The notes under the pieces are model-generated. The model was not told the DNA's origin. It searched no databases and worked only from the letters and a program-made list of their open reading frames with translations. Position numbers and translations under genes: made by a program. Positions 7,089 through 15,752 of a DNA stretch of 16,756 nt are shown piece after piece. The DNA is from JANXVV01 sp038230975 (GTDB taxonomy: Bacteria; Planctomycetota; Phycisphaerae; Tepidisphaerales; Tepidisphaeraceae): the NCBI GenBank assembly GCA_038230975.1, contig JBBRMF010000101.1, positions 1 to 16,756 on the forward strand, written 5' to 3'. The number at the start of each line of letters is the position of its first letter. The stretch's first letter is position 1.

Positions 7089-7454
7089 ATGGCCGAACCC
7101 TTAAACTACTGGAATCCAAAAGACTCACCGCACCCGCCTGCTGAAGAGAAACTGAAACCGACGGCAGCCGTGCCCATTGAGTTTGATGCGTTGCTGAGTC
7201 AAACAAACGACCACGCCGCCGTGCAGGCGATTCTTTCGGCGTTGAAGAAAATGAAGATTGAAGTCTTTCGGGCAAACGATGGGAAACGGGTGGCCGGAGA
7301 AACCTCGCTTCACGTTCGGGCGGCGGATTTGCCAAAGGCCTCGGTGGTCGCCGCCGCGATCTTTGCACGGCGAAAAAAGATTAGTGCCTATCCCCGCACC
7401 GAGCAGCCGACGGAGGGTTCGATTCCGGACATCAACTTTGACACCTCCTTCTGA
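7089..7454 (+). CDS. Hypothetical protein, 121 aa
   Basis: I do not recognise a named family. AGGAG seven bases before the ATG supports translation. The N-terminal 30 residues are Pro-rich and look disordered (YWNPKDSPHPPAEE). Residues 38-95 look like a small alpha/beta domain (HAAVQAILSALKKMKIEVFR, then LHVRAADLPKASVVAAAIFA). The pattern of a short residue-pair domain ending in an AAAIFARRKK helix recalls DUF2007-like putative signal-transducing domains, in which an address or value is compared across two halves, but this is only a resemblance. The acidic tail is SIPDINFDTSF. It follows Uma2 on the same strand and converges with the TIM-barrel gene at 7484, 29 bases away. Confidence 0.6.
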   Translation: MAEPLNYWNPKDSPHPPAEEKLKPTAAVPIEFDALLSQTNDHAAVQAILSALKKMKIEVFRANDGKRVAGETSLHVRAADLPKASVVAAAIFARRKKISAYPRTEQPTEGSIPDINFDTSF

Positions 7455-7483
7455 GTTGGCAACTTTCAATCGCTCGCGCGCTG

Positions 7484-8335
7484 CTATTTCGAAAACTTCT
7501 TCCACGCATCCATCGTTCGCCTCAACACCTCGCGCGGCTCATCCTTGATCCCATATCCCTGAAACCCCACGGGGCCACGATACCCCGTATCGCGCAGCGG
7601 CTTCATGAAACCCTTTACATCGTACGTCCCCTGATCGAGCGGTTGAATGAGGCGATCCCAATTCATCTTCCGTGTGTCGCCGGTGTCGGCACCGCAAATC
7701 GTCACGAACATAAGCCTCGGCAGGGCGGCTTTCAGAACTGGGGCGGGATCACGATCAACGCCTTCCACTTTAAGCCAATGACACAAATTGAATGTCACGC
7801 CAACCTCCGCTCGATTGAGCTTGTCGGCTAATCGCACGGCATCATCCACGCGCTCCAGCCAGGAGCCGGCGTGTGGATAGAGAACGATTTTGATGCCGCG
7901 AGATTGGGCGTAATCGGCCAGTTCACGCAAGGCGACGAGTACCGCAGGATCACCTTCAGGTGAGGATTTGGCGACGGGTTTATCGTCCTGCCGGACCTCC
8001 GCGATCGCCAACCAAAGCGCGGCGTCGTACCCTTTCATCGCGTCGATCTCGACACGCAGCTTATCAGTCAAGGCGGGCTGCCCGGCAGTGATTCGCAGCG
8101 TGAGATACCCATTAAAAAACCGCAGCCCCGCCGACTTGAGCGCGGCGGCCATCGCACCATCACCGCATTGGCCACCGAGCCCGTCATAGCCAAGCTCCTT
8201 CAGAATCGGCACGACCAATTCCGGTTTGCCGCGCGCGATCGTGTCCATCGCGAAGAATGCGTTCGTGGACTCCGCCGGCACGCACCATGCGAATATCGTG
8301 AAGACCATCAACAACGCAGCTTTACTTCGGCTCAT
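7484..8335 (-). CDS. Secreted TIM-barrel protein of the sugar phosphate isomerase/epimerase family
   Basis: Starting at the ATG at 8335, the protein has 283 residues with a Sec signal peptide (RSKAALLMVFTIFAWCVPAES). A longer frame to 8404 is rejected because it would put 23 extra residues before the signal. The barrel shows VVPILKELGYDGLGG, IKIVLYPHAGSWLERVDDAV, VGVTFNLCHWLKVEG and GYRGPVGFQGYGI. The positions that usually hold the metal ligands E-D-H-E appear here as His155, Asn183, Cys214 (VTICGAD) and Gln259, so the standard metal site is not intact. This looks like a family trait rather than damage, because the surrounding motifs are well kept. It may bind a sugar or use other chemistry. 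It lies 81 bases downstream of the membrane hydroxylase on the same strand and may be cotranscribed. Confidence 0.75.
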   Translation of the reverse strand: MSRSKAALLMVFTIFAWCVPAESTNAFFAMDTIARGKPELVVPILKELGYDGLGGQCGDGAMAAALKSAGLRFFNGYLTLRITAGQPALTDKLRVEIDAMKGYDAALWLAIAEVRQDDKPVAKSSPEGDPAVLVALRELADYAQSRGIKIVLYPHAGSWLERVDDAVRLADKLNRAEVGVTFNLCHWLKVEGVDRDPAPVLKAALPRLMFVTICGADTGDTRKMNWDRLIQPLDQGTYDVKGFMKPLRDTGYRGPVGFQGYGIKDEPREVLRRTMDAWKKFSK

Positions 8336-8416
8336 GCCCCTCAATCCTACTCGAAGCTCGCCCTCTTCACCCGCTTGCGACGCACCATTCCCAAACCCAC
8401 GCACAATTTACACAAA

Positions 8417-9403
8417 TCAAACATCCGGTCCTTGAATGCCCCTCTCAAACGGAGCGATGAGTTGCCGCACATAGAGCGCGCCAGCATTGGATGTTTTCGA
8501 ATCATGTTCCGTCGGAAAGCCTTCCGCACCCGTGTTGATTTGCCCTTCCTTTACCAGTTTGAATGTTCCAAAAATCCCATCCCAGATCGAAAGGACTGAC
8601 CCGTAATTATGATCGTAAAGTTCGGCAGCGGACGCATGATGAATGCGATGAAACTTCGGCGAGACCAGGATTCGACCGAGCCATCCCAGATCGATATTCA
8701 CATTCGCATGAACAAACATCAAATAATATTTGTACACCACCAGGCAGGGAATCGAGATCGAAAACGGCACCTGCAGCACATATAGCGGCAGCGACTGCAT
8801 CACCGACGAAGCCATCGAATCAAACGGATGCGAGCGGAACTCGGTAAAAATATTCAGATCCTGCTGCGAATGATGCATCGCGTGAAATCGCCACAGTTGC
8901 GGAACTTTATGTCGCACGAGATGGCTCGCCCAGCTCAAAAAATCGCCCGACACCAACCCGATCGCGGCCAGAACCCAATTGTTCCAATGAGGAATTGCGC
9001 GGCCAACTACCGGCAAATGGCAGATCGCATACACAGAAAAGAGAACACGCATTGCAAAGTTCACGACGATGAATTGAAACGTGACGATAATGAAACCAAT
9101 CGAAGCGTCGTAGACAAATCCCCTGGATAGAATCCCACCGCGCGTGCTGGCTGGTTTTACAATTTCGAGCAGCAGGACGAGTGCGATAAAAGCCGGAAAC
9201 CATGGCGTGATGAAATGATGACCCACAAACTTTTTGAGCGCGGCAGTGTTAAAAGCCGCATGCGACGCGATCAGCTCTCGGCTGGATTCGAACGCGATCG
9301 CGCCTATCACGGCGGTCACAACGAAAACGATCACCCACCATCGCTTTCGCGACAAGCCCCCGCGCCGCACGTTCTGTCCGTCAAAAAAATTTTTCATCGC
9401 CAT
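8417..9403 (-). CDS. Sterol desaturase / fatty acid hydroxylase superfamily membrane protein
   Basis: The protein has about 328 residues with several hydrophobic helices (residues about 22-38, 68-82, 102-128, 143-158, 205-230). It carries the di-iron histidine boxes of the superfamily: HLVRH (161-165), HAMHH (174-178), FVHAN (His232) and HRIHH (252-256), then the usual DHNYGSVLSIWDGIFGTF segment. The enzyme would use O2 to hydroxylate or desaturate a lipid in the membrane; the substrate cannot be read from sequence. The start is uncertain: GTG 9409, ATG 9403 and ATG 9397 are in frame within 12 bases and none has a clear ribosome binding site; ATG 9403 is chosen. It begins 35 bases after the stop of the deleted HD gene and precedes the secreted TIM barrel. 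Confidence 0.85.
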   Translation of the reverse strand: MAMKNFFDGQNVRRGGLSRKRWWVIVFVVTAVIGAIAFESSRELIASHAAFNTAALKKFVGHHFITPWFPAFIALVLLLEIVKPASTRGGILSRGFVYDASIGFIIVTFQFIVVNFAMRVLFSVYAICHLPVVGRAIPHWNNWVLAAIGLVSGDFLSWASHLVRHKVPQLWRFHAMHHSQQDLNIFTEFRSHPFDSMASSVMQSLPLYVLQVPFSISIPCLVVYKYYLMFVHANVNIDLGWLGRILVSPKFHRIHHASAAELYDHNYGSVLSIWDGIFGTFKLVKEGQINTGAEGFPTEHDSKTSNAGALYVRQLIAPFERGIQGPDV

Positions 9404-9438
9404 ACACACAAATCAGTATGAAAGTTCTACGATCTTGT

Positions 9439-9735
9439 CTATTTCGAGCCCAAACGGATCGCATAGCCCGCGACGGAAGACGCGTCTCGAAACGCAGGAT
9501 GCTCCAGGCGATACATCACCAGTTTGGAACCCGATTCACCACGCATTGACACCCGCAGGTTGGCAGGTCGATCTGCAGCTTTTACGATCAGCGCCACTTC
9601 GTCGATACCCGAAACGCACGCAAATTTGGAATTCGTCGCGAATTTACGTTCACGCCAAGGTCGATCACCGTATGTTTGTTCGCCGTGGGCAGCGATTGCA
9701 AACGCTCTTGCATGATTGACAGATTCCGAATTCAT
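9439..9735 (-). pseudogene. (p)ppGpp hydrolase-like HD protein with internal deletion of the catalytic core
   Basis: Residues 8-26 (HARAFAIAAHGEQTYGDRP) match the start of small RelA/SpoT-type HD hydrolases. The sequence then jumps at WRERKFATNSK to the region that normally lies about 60 residues later (NRKERKxxTYxKL), and continues VALIVKAADRPANLR and MYRLEHPAFRDA, the end of the same domain. The missing piece holds the His of the YxxHP motif and the His-Asp pair, three of the four metal ligands; only the last Asp (Asp55, KAADRPAN) remains. The frame is kept across the junction near 9650-9660, and AAGGAAG five bases before the ATG is a good ribosome binding site, so a 98-residue protein may still be made. 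It cannot be an active hydrolase. Intact relatives are about 170-190 residues. Confidence 0.65.
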
Positions 9736-9756
9736 TCAACTTCCTTTACATCAAAA

Positions 9757-9918
9757 TCAATCCGAATCAAAGCAATTTCGCTCAGCAACCTTTTTTAGTC
9801 GCCAATCCTTTACCGGCAATTTCAGTGCGCACTCCTCGTCATTAAAAACCTTGGTAATGTGATGAATTACCTCCGCCGTTTTGGAAGCACTTGCGTTTCG
9901 TGCAAATTCAAGCGACAT
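9757..9918 (-). CDS. Possible small protein, 53 aa
   Basis: From the ATG at 9918 the frame gives 53 residues with protein-like composition: MSLEFARNASASKTAEVIHH, then DEECALKLPVKDW and KKVAERNCFDSD. It ends 21 bases before the start of the deleted HD gene on the same strand and is not covered by any other gene. The frame runs open further upstream into the antisense of the TIM barrel at 9997, which is ignored. No strong ribosome binding site is seen. It could be a real small gene or the 3' end of a lost one; I recognise no family. Confidence 0.3.
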   Translation of the reverse strand: MSLEFARNASASKTAEVIHHITKVFNDEECALKLPVKDWRLKKVAERNCFDSD

Positions 9919-9996
9919 TTTCACTGCGTAAAAACCTGTGGCCGTGGGCTTCAGGAATTCGTTCGAAAATTGCCAAAGCCGAGAGGACCCATCGCC

Positions 9997-11046
<1,050 letters not shown>

Positions 11047-11139
11047 ATTCCGTAGCCACCTGGAACACCAAATTAATTATTTTGATGCACTCCCCAGAAA
11101 TTAATTGCCTCAAAAAGGTGGAAGCAATAGGAGACCGTT

Positions 11140-11277
11140 ATGTCATTTGGCGATCCCCACAAAGGGCTGCTGGCGGCGATGATCGAGGTTGTAAACTACA
11201 ACGGAGCAGACCAATACTCTACGGTTGCCGATGTCACTGCGGAACTCAAGCGGCGAGGTTGGTGGAAAGGTGAGTAA
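11140..11277 (+). CDS. Small hypothetical protein, 45 aa
   Basis: The frame MSFGDPHKGLLAAMIEVV, NYNGADQYSTVADVTAELK, ending RRGWWKGE, is preceded by AGGAG six bases before the ATG, one of the best ribosome binding sites in the window. Its predicted form is two amphipathic helices joined by a short loop, and the charge distribution looks like a real small protein. I recognise no family. It lies 93 bases after the TIM barrel and about 200 bases before the toxin-antitoxin pair, on the same strand as both. A longer plus-strand frame overlapping it (11082-11273) has poor composition and no ribosome binding site. Confidence 0.55.
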   Translation: MSFGDPHKGLLAAMIEVVNYNGADQYSTVADVTAELKRRGWWKGE

Positions 11278-11420
11278 GCCGAAACGCCAGAACGTACAGT
11301 GAGTTCCTATTTTTCAGAGCACCGAGAAATATTTGATTCGTGAGACGTTCCTACCGCGTACTTTCTTCGTGCCGCCTACCATCGCTCTCGCCCCAAGGAT
11401 TAATTGGCGATAATAGACCG

Positions 11421-11445
11421 ATGGCAAAATGACAGATTTTGCCAT
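11421..11445. promoter_or_regulatory. Palindromic operator of the ParDE module
   Basis: Two perfect 10-base arms (ATGGCAAAAT and ATTTTGCCAT) flank the 5-base spacer GACAG. The right arm overlaps the -35 box of the promoter that reads into the antitoxin gene. A direct repeat TGCCATT, spaced ten bases, continues from the palindrome at 11440-11456. ParD-type antitoxins repress their own promoter through such sites, so this is the likely binding site of the antitoxin and the toxin-antitoxin complex. Confidence 0.6.
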
Positions 11446-11467
11446 TCCCTGCCATTAGCAGTACAAT
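11439..11467 (+). promoter_or_regulatory. Promoter of the ParDE module, with possible leaderless transcript
   Basis: TTGCCA (11439-11444) and TACAAT (11462-11467) each match the sigma-70 consensus at five of six positions and are 17 bases apart. The -10 box ends directly before ATG 11468, and the usual start point, about seven bases on, coincides with the in-frame ATG at 11474. There is no ribosome binding site before any of the start candidates (11468, 11474, 11492). This points to a leaderless message for the antitoxin. Confidence 0.6.
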
Positions 11468-11473
11468 ATGCAC

Positions 11474-11749
11474 ATGCCCGCCCAAACAAGTATGAACATC
11501 TCTCTGCCCGATACTCTCCGCCAATGGGTTGAAGAACGCATTGCAGCCGACGGATATGGAACCGCCAGCGAATACTTCCGCGCGTTGGTGCGTGAGGATC
11601 AAAAGCGCAAGGCCCGGGCACAACTTGATCAGAAGCTCGTTGAAGCATTGGAAAGCGGCGAGTCCGCAGAAATGACCGCCAAAGATTGGCAACATATTCG
11701 CAGTACGGTTCGCCAGAGATTGTCTGTGAAACCGAAGGCGCGCAAGTGA
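11474..11749 (+). CDS. parD: ParD-type (ribbon-helix-helix) antitoxin
   Basis: The protein has about 91 residues. The N-terminal MNISLPDTLRQWVEERIA, YGTASEYFRALVREDQ is the classic ParD/CopG-like ribbon-helix-helix pattern; it binds DNA as a dimer and represses its own operon. The C-terminal part (QLDQKLVEALESGESAEMTA, DWQHIRSTVRQRL) is the extended toxin-binding tail. The start is uncertain: ATG 11468, 11474 and 11492 are in frame; 11474 is chosen because it lies where transcription should begin. The most conserved part starts at 11492. The stop overlaps the toxin start by four bases (GTGA), which indicates coupled translation. Confidence 0.85.
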   Translation: MPAQTSMNISLPDTLRQWVEERIAADGYGTASEYFRALVREDQKRKARAQLDQKLVEALESGESAEMTAKDWQHIRSTVRQRLSVKPKARK

Positions 11750-12072
11750 TTAGACGCCGGCCTCGTGCAATCTACGCGATCATCGATATTGCCGAGTTTA
11801 TTGGTCAAGACAGTCCGGCATCTGCCGAGCGCTTCATGGATGCCACGGAGGCTACGTTCAAGCAACTCGAAGAAATGCCGGGTATGGGCCACACCTACGC
11901 CACAGAAGATTCGCGGCTCGAAGGGATGCGCGTGTGGTCCGTCAAAGGGTTCCCGAAGTACCTCAGTTTCTACAAGCCTCTGGCAAAAGGTATCGAAGTT
12001 TTACACATCGTTCATGGGGCTCGCGATATCGATGCGGTTTTGGTAGACGAGCTTCAAAAAGGCAGACTTTAG
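11746..12072 (+). CDS. parE: ParE/RelE-superfamily toxin
   Basis: The 108-residue protein starts at GTG 11746, inside the GTGA overlap with the antitoxin stop, with GAAGG about eight bases upstream. A longer frame from 11686 is rejected because it overlaps the antitoxin. Features are IDIAEFIGQDSPASAERFMD in helix 1-2, FKQLEEMPGMGHTY, then the strands LEGMRVWSVKGFPKYLSFYK, IEVLHIVHGARDIDAVL. This matches ParE-type plasmid stabilisation toxins, many of which poison DNA gyrase, but family members differ in target, and the target here is unknown. The length is usual. The pair looks intact and functional. Confidence 0.85.
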   Translation: MIRRRPRAIYAIIDIAEFIGQDSPASAERFMDATEATFKQLEEMPGMGHTYATEDSRLEGMRVWSVKGFPKYLSFYKPLAKGIEVLHIVHGARDIDAVLVDELQKGRL

Positions 12073-12130
12073 GGTTGCCACTCGCGAACTTACACCGACT
12101 AGGCTCTTCATCGCACACTCTCTCCAACCA

Positions 12131-12781
12131 ATGCACACGATAGCCTACCTCCAATCCTCCGGCCTCGAAGCGCTCTGCACGAAATACGCGATCGCTGCCA
12201 AACCACACGCAAAGTATCCGAACCTGATCCAACTGAAGTACAACCAGATTGAAAGCCCGATGGACGAGCAAATCGTCCGGGAATGCCGTGGGCTCATCGT
12301 GGATGAAGCCGACCATTGGCGAGTCGTTTGCCGACCCTATGACAAGTTTTTCAACTACGGCGAGCCACTCGCCGATGCGCTGGATTGGTCGACGGCCAAG
12401 GTCTACGAAAAGCTCGATGGGTCGCTGATGACGCTCTACCGCTATCGGGACGAATGGCACATTGCATCCTCCGGCATGCCGGATGGCTCCGGGAAAGCGC
12501 ATGCGGGAAACGTCACTTTCGCGCAACTATTTGAACAGACTTGGAAAGACCAAGGGTATCCGCTTCCGGATGTGAACGTGGCGCGCTGCTACATATTTGA
12601 GTTGATGCCTCCGATGAATCGCATCATCGTTCAACATCAAACGGCGCGGGTCGTGCTGCATGGCGTGCGCGATCTGGACAACCTGCAGGAGCTGGTACCT
12701 GAACTTCATCCACGAATTCTTCGGGAAGTTGAGGAAATAAATGGTTGCATTCGCTCTACACGTCCGCTGGCCTTCGAATAG
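12131..12781 (+). pseudogene. T4 Rnl1-type RNA ligase, 3'-truncated before motifs IV and V
   Basis: The 216 residues contain nucleotidyltransferase motif I EKLDGS with the adenylated Lys94, preceded by the family's CRGLIVDE and RPYDKFFNYGE segments. Motif III/IIIa follows at YIFELMPPMNRIIV (Glu157), then VVLHGVRDLDNLQELVP. Related ligases go on to motif IV (EGxVV) and motif V (KxK), needed for ATP and metal handling. Here the frame stops at RSTRPLAFE, and neither motif is found in the 52 bases before the next gene or in other frames. Adenylyl transfer and RNA joining are therefore unlikely. No ribosome binding site is clear at the ATG at 12131. It starts 58 bases after the ParE toxin on the same strand. 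The cut end coincides with the 3' end of the convergent DUF4159 gene. Confidence 0.7.
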
Positions 12782-12833
12782 AAATATTGGCGGAGAGTGA
12801 TATTTCGGCGTTTCAACGCACGACTCGTTGACC

Positions 12834-15752
12834 CTAATTGCCTTGCGATTCCCCCCATGGCGCTCCGGCGGCGGTCCATAGCAATACATTTTTCATCACC
12901 AATTCGGAATACTGCGCCGTATATCCGACGATGCCCCAGGTGCTGGTTCCGAGCAACCCGCTTGTCAGATCAATCGGTGCCAGAATAACCCGGCCTTTTC
13001 CGTGCGACAGTCCTTCCAGCCCGCCCGCGACTCTTTCCAGTTGACCAAGAGCGAACGGCCGCAGGTGTGGTTTGCTCGGCAGTTTTTCCATACCTTCGGT
13101 TACCGGGTGGAACAAGGGGTGAGTCGAGCGCAGTTTTTCAAGGGGAGTCTCCGGAAAGAGGCGCAAGAGAGTTTGCCGGGCGCTGTTGGCGAACTCGGGA
13201 TTACCCATCGAGTCAATCAGCAGGACTCCACCGCTGTTGACGTATTTGCGCATTGCTTCTTCCTGGCCCGATGTCCATTTGTACGCAGCGCATCCGGTAA
13301 GATGTGCGATCGGCGCGCCGAGCGTATCAAGTGATTCGATCTCGGATGGCATCAACTGAATCTTGCAACTGGTTGCCTGCTGAAAGATGCGGGCAAAACG
13401 TGGCCAGGCATTGGGTTCGGGATCCCAAAGGCCATCGTATCGCATTCGGGCCACGCGAAGGGTTCCACCGGTCGCCACGGGTGGATCCGGCACATAGGTT
13501 GACGACGTGCGATTGCGCAATTCAGACTTTCCAGTCGCATACAAAAACAAATTCACCCCAAGTTGCATCGCAGGTGGACTTGAGCGACCCAGACGATGGT
13601 GCCATGCGATCGCCAGATCACGCGGCGAATGCACCATCAGCGTTCGAACCCCGTTGTTCACCGTCATCAACGGCGAGGGCTTGATTTTATAGAGGACCGA
13701 ATAGATGGGATGATCATCCGACATCGGCACGAGCGGGAGCTTTGGGAACAAGCGTTTTGCCAGATCCTGAGCGTATTGATTGAAGGCAGGAGAACCGCCA
13801 TCGGCTTGCGTGAACAATAGGCCACCGGAATCAACGTAACGCCGAATATTGTCGACCTGATCGTCGGTCAGTTCCGGTGCAACATGACTGGCCAGATAGA
13901 GAATCGGTGCGTCACTCCAGTCGTTGAAATCATGTTCGATGTTCACGATTTGAAAGCTGATGGGCCGCTCCAATTCACGGCTCGCAAAGTGTGCCAGATT
14001 CGCGGCATCGCGCGGGCGATTGGACCATGCGCCGTCAAATCGCAATTTGTTCATGATGATCGGATGCCGACCGCGCGCCAAAAACAGCAGCGCATACGCT
14101 GTTTCGATCGCATCGCCTTGCCAGGAACCATTGGGTTGCTGTACTTTGAGCACCTCCAGGGTCCGTTCGCGATACCAGTCATGCGTGCCGAAATATTTAT
14201 AGCCACTGGCCAGTCCGACGCGCTCGACGCCGTAGAGCGTGTAACCCCAGTACGACCCGGCGTTCAAAATATGATTTCCCGCTTCGAGCCATTCCAGGCC
14301 GCGCATCAGCGCAGGAGGATAGGGCGCTCGTCCAAGATCCGGTCCCGAGCCTTGAACGGGTTCCAGGTAGTCATGGCAAACTAACAGGGATGCCACGCCA
14401 GCCAGCGTCATGGATAATGTCGTATCGCCCAGGGTTTTATAGTTCCACCCTCCGTCTGCTCCCTGGCAATCGATCCAATGTTTTTTAACGGCCTGCCAAT
14501 AGGGGGTCGGGATATCGAGACCTGTTTCCGCCGCGGCCCAAACGCCCAGCAATCCATATTGCGAATTGGAATTATCCCAATCGTCAACGCCCGGGGCGGC
14601 CACGTCGCCGTAGTTGTAAGCGCCGTTCACCGCATGTTTCATCAACCATTCCGTGTCGGCGGCCAGGTATTTGCGATCATCCTTGCGGTCCAGCAATGCC
14701 AGGGCGCTCGCCCGCAATCCGCGACCGTATACCTGGATATGCTTTTCCATGGGGATGGTCGCCAGCGCGCGCAACAAATCTTTCATCACATCCTGATGAA
14801 TATCCAACCGGTCATCCTTAATCGATAGACCGCACTGAAGCAGCGCGTAAACGCACAGAGCATCCGCCCCTCCTCGGGTGCCTTCGTCAGTCGAGGAAGC
14901 GATCTCATCTTTCAAGTAGTGCGTTCGCGGATCAAACGAATCAAGCAACCAGCCGGCTCCTTTCGTGATGGCTGCGCCGATCCGCTCGTCGCTGATTGGA
15001 TCGTTGGGAATTTCCCCCCGCGTCACACGGAGGAATGATGGAAGCTGAATCGGCGTTTCGATCGTCGGAAGGCTCGATGGGTTGCTGGTCGAACGCAGCG
15101 CCGAATCTCGAGTTGACTTTGGTTCCAAGGGTTCGAAGTTTCGCTTTTCGCGCATGGCCTCTTCGGTCAGGATGCTCGCGATCGCCCGTCGGGTGGCGGC
15201 CTGCCTCTCGCTCGCGAAAATCACTTTCCGCTTCTCGCTCGCCGCCCGATCCAGAGCGGCGCGCAGCGATGGCAGCGTGATCGAATGGTCATTGATCATT
15301 TTTTGCAGGGCTGAATACTTCTCCAGCGCATCGGCAAACTCACCTGCTGCGGCGGATGCCTCAAAGTCGTCCACATAGGCCAATACCAGGTTTTGGTTTT
15401 TCTCTTCCCATGCCTGAACCGGAATCGGTTGCGGCCATCCCAGCCAGACCAACGCGATCAACAGGACAACCAGGCTGGCACCGCCGGCGACCCATGCGCA
15501 TACGCTCCGGTCAATAATCCAAAGTCTTTTCGTTTCCGGAACGGGAGATACGGGCGGAGTGACAAACGGATTTGCATACGGCTCGGCATCGAACATGTCG
15601 GTGGGCAGCCCCGAAATCGGTTCTACTTCGCCGTGGGTCCAGGGGATTTCCACCCGCCCTTCGCAAGCGTTACATACCGCAAAATCGCCACCGGCCCCGT
15701 CAGGAACGATGAGCATTCGCGCGCAATGTGGGCAAGTGATGTTAATGGGCAT
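12834..15752 (-). CDS. Zinc-ribbon, membrane, alpha/alpha-toroid and double DUF4159 protein
   Basis: The 972-residue protein has a zinc ribbon at residues 7-30 (CPHC and CNAC), a Pro-rich linker, one transmembrane helix at about 84-107, and a charged helical region at about 115-205. A squalene-cyclase/prenyltransferase-like toroid at about 255-560 has repeats of the GWLLDSF, NSQYGLLGVWAA, GADGGWNYK and QQPNGSWQGDAIETAYALLF type. Two DUF4159 domains follow, at about 568-740 and 766-965 (ILYLASHV, YVDSGGLLFTQADGGS; and IAHLTGC, YVNSGGVLLIDSMGN, with the glutamine-amidotransferase-like fold). GAGGT nine bases before the ATG supports the start. The architecture is common in planctomycetes. The topology places the toroid and DUF4159 domains outside the cytoplasm. 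No enzymatic activity is established. It stands alone on this strand. Confidence 0.85.
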   Translation of the reverse strand: MPINITCPHCARMLIVPDGAGGDFAVCNACEGRVEIPWTHGEVEPISGLPTDMFDAEPYANPFVTPPVSPVPETKRLWIIDRSVCAWVAGGASLVVLLIALVWLGWPQPIPVQAWEEKNQNLVLAYVDDFEASAAAGEFADALEKYSALQKMINDHSITLPSLRAALDRAASEKRKVIFASERQAATRRAIASILTEEAMREKRNFEPLEPKSTRDSALRSTSNPSSLPTIETPIQLPSFLRVTRGEIPNDPISDERIGAAITKGAGWLLDSFDPRTHYLKDEIASSTDEGTRGGADALCVYALLQCGLSIKDDRLDIHQDVMKDLLRALATIPMEKHIQVYGRGLRASALALLDRKDDRKYLAADTEWLMKHAVNGAYNYGDVAAPGVDDWDNSNSQYGLLGVWAAAETGLDIPTPYWQAVKKHWIDCQGADGGWNYKTLGDTTLSMTLAGVASLLVCHDYLEPVQGSGPDLGRAPYPPALMRGLEWLEAGNHILNAGSYWGYTLYGVERVGLASGYKYFGTHDWYRERTLEVLKVQQPNGSWQGDAIETAYALLFLARGRHPIIMNKLRFDGAWSNRPRDAANLAHFASRELERPISFQIVNIEHDFNDWSDAPILYLASHVAPELTDDQVDNIRRYVDSGGLLFTQADGGSPAFNQYAQDLAKRLFPKLPLVPMSDDHPIYSVLYKIKPSPLMTVNNGVRTLMVHSPRDLAIAWHHRLGRSSPPAMQLGVNLFLYATGKSELRNRTSSTYVPDPPVATGGTLRVARMRYDGLWDPEPNAWPRFARIFQQATSCKIQLMPSEIESLDTLGAPIAHLTGCAAYKWTSGQEEAMRKYVNSGGVLLIDSMGNPEFANSARQTLLRLFPETPLEKLRSTHPLFHPVTEGMEKLPSKPHLRPFALGQLERVAGGLEGLSHGKGRVILAPIDLTSGLLGTSTWGIVGYTAQYSELVMKNVLLWTAAGAPWGESQGN

